From NCBI GenBank assembly GCA_965657545.1, contig CBFHOG010000002.1:1-64000 (forward strand): DNA of 64,000 nucleotides. The letters are read 5' to 3'. Under the pieces are notes generated by a model, which saw nothing but the letters and a program-made list of their open reading frames with translations, searched no databases and was not told the origin of the DNA. This document shows positions 58,761 through 64,000 of this stretch, in pieces. The position numbers and the translations under genes are program-made. Numbering within the stretch: position 1 is the stretch's first letter; every line of letters begins with the position of its first letter. Source of the DNA: UBA7446 sp965657545 (GTDB taxonomy: Bacteria; Bacteroidota; Bacteroidia; Flavobacteriales; Flavobacteriaceae).

Positions 58761-61700
58761 ATGAAATATATTAAGGACACTTTATTTAAAGGTTTAATTT
58801 ATTTTTTATCTTTAAATCCGTTCTTATCAATGGGTATTTCCCCTGTTGATATTGTTAATAATCCTACAATACAACTTAATGGAGCCAATCCCTATATACT
58901 TGAGGCAGGTACTGCTTATAACGAGCCCGGTGCTGTAGCCAGTGACCTTGAGGACGGCGTCTTGACAGGTTCCATCGTCATCACTGGGAGTAATCAGGTT
59001 GACACCAACCAATTGGGTAGTTATTTTATTCAATATTCTGTAACCGACAGTGATTCCAATACAACAAAGGAACAAAGAGAGGTTCGTGTCGTTGACACCA
59101 CTGCTCCAGTAATTACACGTACGGGTGCTGCTTCTGTGACTGTTGAAGTTGGTGCAACGTATTCCGAACAAGGTGCCACGGCAACTGATATCTACGACGG
59201 TTCTGTAATAGTAGTTGTTGGTGGAGATACTGTTGATGCCGCAACTGTGGGAACATATATTGTTACGTATAATGCTTCTGACTCTTCGGGAAACACGGCA
59301 ACCGAAGTGACGCGAACAGTAAACGTTGTTGATACTACACCACCAACAATTAACATAAATAGCGCTAATCCACTCCTTATTGCATTTGGTGGTGCTTTTA
59401 GCAGACCAACTTATACAACTTCTGATAATAGCCAAGGTACTGTGACGGTTGTTGTAACAGATAATGTTAATAGAGCTGTTACAGGAAACTATACGGTGAA
59501 TTACTCAGCTACAGACCCATCGGGTAACAACAATGCTGAAGTATTAAATGTTTACGTAGGGCCAGAGGCAATAGCGGGGACCGACACGTCATTATGTAAA
59601 GATGACGAAATATACCTAGGGTCTAATAGCGCCAATCCTTCCTACTCCTACCAATGGACTTCAAGTCCAGCAGTAGGCACGGCCGACGGACCAAGCATAG
59701 ACAACCCAGGACAGGCCTACACTAGAGCTGTACCGCAAGTCACAACGCTATTTACACTTACCGTAACCGCAACAATTAATGGTGATCAGGTAGTAGAAAC
59801 TGACGATATACTTGTAACAGTTGTGGACAACCCCTTAGCCAGTGTTATTGCAGATACGGAAATCTGCTTAGGCGAATCTATTGCAGTTGGCGCAACAGCT
59901 GTTAGCGGAAGTACATATCGATGGAGCTCATCTCCAGCTGGTTTTACATCAACAGATGCTAATCCTACGTTTAGCCCAACACAAACAACAACATTTACAC
60001 TTATTGAAACCAAGACCGGTTCGCCCAGTTGTACTGCAACAAACAGTGTAACAATATCCGTTGCTCAGCCTGCAACAATTTATGCAGGACCCAGTGAAAG
60101 CATATGTGAAAGTGATGTTGCTGCTGGATACCGATTAGACAATGCGACTTCGTCTGTAACTTTGGCTAGTGAAGTTAATTATCAGTGGGTAGCCCTTGGC
60201 GGAGACGGAAATTTTGATGATACAACTATATTAAACCCGATTTACTACCCTGGTAGTACTGATATCAGTAATGGCTCGGTAACCCTTGAGTTAACAGCAA
60301 CACCTACTGGAGTGTGCTCAATTAGTCCAAGCACCTCCCGAACAACACTAACTATTGTACCAGCATTGATCGCCGATGCAGGGCTCAGTCCTGTAGAGCT
60401 ATGTGCCAATTCCAGTTACACTCTGGCAGCAAGTGTTCAAAATTACACTTCTATACAATGGACTTCAAATGGGAGTGCAGGCACACTAACGAGCGCAAAC
60501 ACTGCAAATCCCACGTATACGCCTTCAGCTCAAGATGTGGCAAATGGAGGAGTAATATTGACTATGACGGCAACCCCTTTGGCTGGTTGCGGAACACCCC
60601 TCAACGACACAATTGAAATTCTGTTAACTCCAGAACCAGAGGCCTTTGCAGGGGCAGATAAGGTTATTTGTGAAGGGGATAACGTAATCCTCAATGACGC
60701 AACCATGACAAATGGCTCCAGCTTTACATGGACGTCTTCCAATGGTGGACAATTTATTTCTAGCGGCTCTGCGCCAAGTGATTTTAGCTATATCCCTAAT
60801 AATTTGGATATCACTGCTGGGGGTACGGTATTGACTTTAACCGTTACTGGTCAGAACTCCTGCGGAAGCGTTACCACTACATCAAATACTTCGGTAACCA
60901 TCCATAAAATTCCTGAAGTTGACGCTGGTCCAGATAATCAAATTTTGTGTGAGGGGCCAAATAGTATAAATGGAGCTTCTGTAAATTACGGAGATACGTT
61001 ACAATGGTCCGGCGGAGATGGTACTTTTACTGGGGAGGACACACTTACACCCATTTATACCCCTGGACCTACAGACTTCATTAATGGGACCGTTACACTA
61101 ACCCTAACAGCAACTGCATTTAACAGTTGCTCTACACCCATATCAGATTCTGTAACTTTTCAAGTTAATCGTGCACCTATAGCCAATGCTGGGCCTAACG
61201 CATCTGTCTGTGCTAACAACTCATTTACGCTAAGCGGAGCATCGGCAAGCAATTACAGTACCCTAACTTGGTCTTCGAGCGGCACAGGTGCATTTGATAG
61301 TACTGCTGCAGAAAAACCTGTTTACACTCCTAGTTCAGGAGACATCAGTAGTGGTTTTGTTCGCCTGACCATGACACTACAACAAGACGGATGTACAACC
61401 GTTTCTGATGACATGGAATTAACCATCGTTGCTGAAGCCACTGCAAATGCAGGCAACGACCTAACAGTATGTCAAGGGGAACAAGCAATTATTAGCACGG
61501 CGACTCCCCAAAATTACAGCAGTGTTTTATGGGAAATCCTCACGGGAAGTGGTACGCTTCAAAACGAAACCACAATAGCGCCAACATATCTGCCTAACCC
61601 TAACGAAACGGGAACAGTAACACTTCGTCTTACTGCACAACCAAATACGAACGGAGTAAACAATTGTGGGCCTCCTGCCACAGATACCATGACCATTACG

Positions 61701-64000
61701 ATTGTGGCTGAGCCTACCGCAAGCGCAGGCCCAGATCAAACAATATGTGAAGGGGCTAATTTTCCGCTTTTAGATCCCACTATTACAGCCGCCAACTACA
61801 ACCTATTGGTTTGGTCAGCGCCAGGTGGAGATGGGTCATTTAGCGATATAAATAGTTTAAATCCAACCTATACTCCTGGCACCAACGACCGCCTGAGTGG
61901 GCAGGTTACACTTCGTCTTGAAGCATTGCCCAATACTCCTTGTGCCACATCTGCAACATCTGAAATGCTCCTGAGTATTACACGAATTCCTGTTATTGAC
62001 GCTGGTCCTGCAACCATTGACTATTGTGAAACAAATACAGTTATTGCGTTAAATAATAGTACAGAGCTTTATGCGGACAATATTTTATGGACAACCAGCG
62101 GGTCTGGTAGTTTCTCGCCTAGTGCTTCTGTTTTAAATCCGCAGTATTTCCCGTCAACCACAGATATTGCAAATGGTTCAGTGTTGTTAACGTTAACAGG
62201 ATCGCAAAATCCTGGAAATTGCGGTGCGCAAAGTTCAGATGACGTACGCATTAATTTTATAGAGCTGCCAACGGCTAATGCCGGGCCTGACGCCACAATT
62301 TGTGATGATAATTCGTACACGCTTGGTCTAGCTACTGCTACCAACTATTCCTCTGTAACTTGGACAAGTTCAGGAACAGGTACTTTTGACAACAACACCA
62401 TACAAAATGCGACCTACACACCCAGCGCACAAGACATTGCATTAGGTTCACCCATCACATTAACTGTCACAACTGTGGGTATTGGTCCTTGTCAAGTTAC
62501 GGAGTCTGATAGTATGGTACTCACGCTTGCACCAAGTCCAGAAATGGAAATTGGCAATGACCGTTTCTTATGTGAAAATACAGATCTATCAATTAATCTA
62601 AATGCAGGAGTTGATGTAAGCCATGTGGACACCAACTCCTACCAATGGACGTCTTCTGGAACAGGAACATTTCTGCCTGCAAACACACTTTCAACTGTTT
62701 ACCAACATAGTCCACAAGATTTAGCTGCTGGAATTCCGATTCAAATCACGCTGACAGCACAACCTTTGGCACCATGCGCAACGCCAATAAGCGATAGTTT
62801 TATGTTAACGCTTGTTGAAAACCCAACAGCAACCGTAGGGCCAACTGCAATAACAATCTGCGATACAGGCCATACATTTAACCAAGCTGCTGCTACAAAT
62901 TATCAAAGTATTCAGTGGACAAACTTGAATGGTACTGGAACGATTCAAAACAGCACCAGTGAAAACGCTACTTATATTCCTAGTCAAGCAGATATCAATG
63001 CTGGAACAGTAACCTTGCGATTCACTGCAAACCCAATCAATCCATGCCTGGCAGTTGCTGAAAAAGATGTTGCTGTTACCATCCAGCCGTCTGCAAAAGT
63101 TTATGCAGGTGATGATGCCGTCATCTGTGAAGGAGATATATTTGTAGTAGCTACAGCAACCGAAGCCAACACAGCGGCTTTGCAATGGTCTTCTCCCACA
63201 GGAGGAACTTTTTCAAATGGAACTGGCTTAGCACCAACCTTCACCCCTTCTCCAGCGGAAATTGCCGCAGGACAAGCCACACTAGTGCTAACGGGTCAGC
63301 CAGAAAGCCCTTGTACAACGGCTGTTTCCGATACCATGATATTGACCATACAAAACCAGCCTGATGTTGAGGCGGGTACCAATACCACTATCTGTGAAGG
63401 AGATACCTATCAAACCAATACAGCTACGTTAAATTATTCTGGTGGAAGCACATGGACCACAAGCGGTACCGGTAGTTTTACCAACAGTGCAGACCTAAAC
63501 ACAACCTACACCCCTTCTGCTGGAGATATTACCAATGGGTTTGTTGAGCTTACCCTCACAGCCAATGCCATTGGCCCATGTGCTGGAACAATAGCCGATG
63601 TGGTTAGAATTACCATCGCTCCTAAAGCAACAGTGTCTGTAGTTCCTGATGCAGCAACAATATGTGCTGACGATAATTATTCATTTAGTACAAGTCAGAT
63701 CCTTGACAGTAATGTAAGCAGCTTTAATTGGATTACTACTGGAGATGGAACTTTTTCCGATGCAACTGAAGAAGCGCCAACCTATATTCCAGGACCGGGC
63801 GATGTAATTAGCGGAAGCGTTACGCTAACTATTGAAGTGAGTGCCGATAGTGCTTGTTCAAATCCGACAGATCAAGATAACTTTACATTAACTATAGATC
63901 CAAAACCAACAATTGATTTATCAGCTGCAGCTACTACCGTTTGTTTCGGCAGTCAGTTAACTATCAATTCCACGATAAATAATTATCAAACCATTACTTG
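58761..64000 (+). CDS. Giant Ig/PKD-repeat surface protein, N-terminal 1746 residues (runs off window)
   Basis: The frame from ATG 58761 stays open to the window end. A hydrophobic signal-like start (FKGLIYFLSLNPFLSMGISP) is followed by three DUF5011-type Ig-like domains to about residue 265 (GSYFIQYSVTDSDSN, VGTYIVTYNASDSSGN, TGNYTVNYSATDPSGN). Then come two PKD-like modules with SYQWTSSPA and YRWSSSPAG, and then about 15 modules of 88-95 residues. Each of the 15 carries A-G-P-D-x-x-I-C-E, N-Y-x-S-x-x-W-T-S-S-G-x-G-T-F, and a second Cys before S-D. Such proteins in Bacteroidota are usually exported by the type IX system and tagged by a C-terminal domain, which would lie outside the window. 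Confidence 0.9.
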   Translation, partial: MKYIKDTLFKGLIYFLSLNPFLSMGISPVDIVNNPTIQLNGANPYILEAGTAYNEPGAVASDLEDGVLTGSIVITGSNQVDTNQLGSYFIQYSVTDSDSNTTKEQREVRVVDTTAPVITRTGAASVTVEVGATYSEQGATATDIYDGSVIVVVGGDTVDAATVGTYIVTYNASDSSGNTATEVTRTVNVVDTTPPTININSANPLLIAFGGAFSRPTYTTSDNSQGTVTVVVTDNVNRAVTGNYTVNYSATDPSGNNNAEVLNVYVGPEAIAGTDTSLCKDDEIYLGSNSANPSYSYQWTSSPAVGTADGPSIDNPGQAYTRAVPQVTTLFTLTVTATINGDQVVETDDILVTVVDNPLASVIADTEICLGESIAVGATAVSGSTYRWSSSPAGFTSTDANPTFSPTQTTTFTLIETKTGSPSCTATNSVTISVAQPATIYAGPSESICESDVAAGYRLDNATSSVTLASEVNYQWVALGGDGNFDDTTILNPIYYPGSTDISNGSVTLELTATPTGVCSISPSTSRTTLTIVPALIADAGLSPVELCANSSYTLAASVQNYTSIQWTSNGSAGTLTSANTANPTYTPSAQDVANGGVILTMTATPLAGCGTPLNDTIEILLTPEPEAFAGADKVICEGDNVILNDATMTNGSSFTWTSSNGGQFISSGSAPSDFSYIPNNLDITAGGTVLTLTVTGQNSCGSVTTTSNTSVTIHKIPEVDAGPDNQILCEGPNSINGASVNYGDTLQWSGGDGTFTGEDTLTPIYTPGPTDFINGTVTLTLTATAFNSCSTPISDSVTFQVNRAPIANAGPNASVCANNSFTLSGASASNYSTLTWSSSGTGAFDSTAAEKPVYTPSSGDISSGFVRLTMTLQQDGCTTVSDDMELTIVAEATANAGNDLTVCQGEQAIISTATPQNYSSVLWEILTGSGTLQNETTIAPTYLPNPNETGTVTLRLTAQPNTNGVNNCGPPATDTMTITIVAEPTASAGPDQTICEGANFPLLDPTITAANYNLLVWSAPGGDGSFSDINSLNPTYTPGTNDRLSGQVTLRLEALPNTPCATSATSEMLLSITRIPVIDAGPATIDYCETNTVIALNNSTELYADNILWTTSGSGSFSPSASVLNPQYFPSTTDIANGSVLLTLTGSQNPGNCGAQSSDDVRINFIELPTANAGPDATICDDNSYTLGLATATNYSSVTWTSSGTGTFDNNTIQNATYTPSAQDIALGSPITLTVTTVGIGPCQVTESDSMVLTLAPSPEMEIGNDRFLCENTDLSINLNAGVDVSHVDTNSYQWTSSGTGTFLPANTLSTVYQHSPQDLAAGIPIQITLTAQPLAPCATPISDSFMLTLVENPTATVGPTAITICDTGHTFNQAAATNYQSIQWTNLNGTGTIQNSTSENATYIPSQADINAGTVTLRFTANPINPCLAVAEKDVAVTIQPSAKVYAGDDAVICEGDIFVVATATEANTAALQWSSPTGGTFSNGTGLAPTFTPSPAEIAAGQATLVLTGQPESPCTTAVSDTMILTIQNQPDVEAGTNTTICEGDTYQTNTATLNYSGGSTWTTSGTGSFTNSADLNTTYTPSAGDITNGFVELTLTANAIGPCAGTIADVVRITIAPKATVSVVPDAATICADDNYSFSTSQILDSNVSSFNWITTGDGTFSDATEEAPTYIPGPGDVISGSVTLTIEVSADSACSNPTDQDNFTLTIDPKPTIDLSAAATTVCFGSQLTINSTINNYQTIT
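60078..64000 (+). repeat. Tandem ~91-aa Cys-containing modules (about 15)
   Basis: Module starts, read from the A-G-x-D/x-x-x-C motif, fall near 60084, 60378, 60648, 60925, 61188, 61450, 61726, 62001, 62280, 62553, 62835, 63105, 63373, 63645 and 63925 (the last cut off). Spacing is 262-294 bp. The repeats are similar in protein but not in DNA, so they are old. Two cysteines per module, roughly 60 residues apart, could form a disulfide within each. Confidence 0.85.

Noticed and set aside
58827..59435. Long minus-strand frame of about 200 codons opposite the giant surface protein gene
   Set aside because: It is Cys/Ser/Asn-rich without any family pattern and lies opposite a clear repetitive coding frame. 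It is an antisense shadow, as are 59786-60013, 61527-61739, 62069-62344 and 62805-63185.

Overview
The window is a compact, A+T-rich stretch of a Bacteroidota chromosome, most likely from a member of the Flavobacteriaceae. The signs are near-absent Shine-Dalgarno sites, many TAnnTTTG promoter boxes, a RecA-era style of housekeeping clusters typical of flavobacteria (pyrE-SRPBCC, ftsH-LUD-cdsA-psd, gltBD, glmS), a Bacteroidota-type porin, a lysS with a C-terminal winged-helix-like tail, and a giant Ig/PKD-repeat surface protein. No rRNA, CRISPR array, transposase or integrase was seen.

Layout. 1-7437: cell envelope, cofactor and translation genes: the end of ddl, coaD, a NUDIX hydrolase, pyrE, an SRPBCC protein, birA, then the run rsfS-ftsH-LUD-cdsA-psd. 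7434-18654: valS, a DUF1573 protein, an aminotransferase-murB-small membrane protein-sigma factor-Nramp-like run, lipA, lpxK, and a Nif3-like protein with a degenerate zinc-ribbon partner. 18644-26194: acetoacetate-CoA ligase, an ASCH protein, glmS, tRNA-Val with a duplicated 3' end and terminator, folC and nhaD. 26195-34105: gltB, gltD and a porin. 34221-41787: fbp, a GIY-YIG gene lying between two copies of the rnhB 5' end, rnhB, a large lipoprotein of unknown function, lipB, a YqaE/Pmp3 protein, and lysS. 41863-55563: a secreted metzincin, a lipase-like lipoprotein, hemL-glucosaminidase-ACC deaminase-like, a DUF4136 lipoprotein, alaS, an M23 peptidase with a MerR regulator, der and era.

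55594-58640 is an accessory patch. Initiator tRNA-Met is followed by a second, small GIY-YIG gene, then two degenerate copies of the tRNA 3' half. After these come a DUF1080-type hydrolase gene with two nonsense codons, an intact aldo/keto reductase, and a cytochrome P450 gene that is both truncated and interrupted by a nonsense codon. 58761-64000 is the N-terminal 1746 residues of a giant surface protein that runs off the window.

Most interesting signals. (1) Both GIY-YIG nuclease genes lie between direct duplications of the neighbouring host gene, which leaves that gene intact. This suggests small nuclease-driven mobile elements that rebuild their target. A third, nuclease-free duplication of the same kind sits at tRNA-Val. 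(2) An exact TAnnTTTG box lies only 2 to 8 nt upstream of the start codon in about ten transcription units, which predicts frequent leaderless mRNAs. (3) The giant repeat protein is fully open on the + strand, and only spurious antisense frames compete with it.
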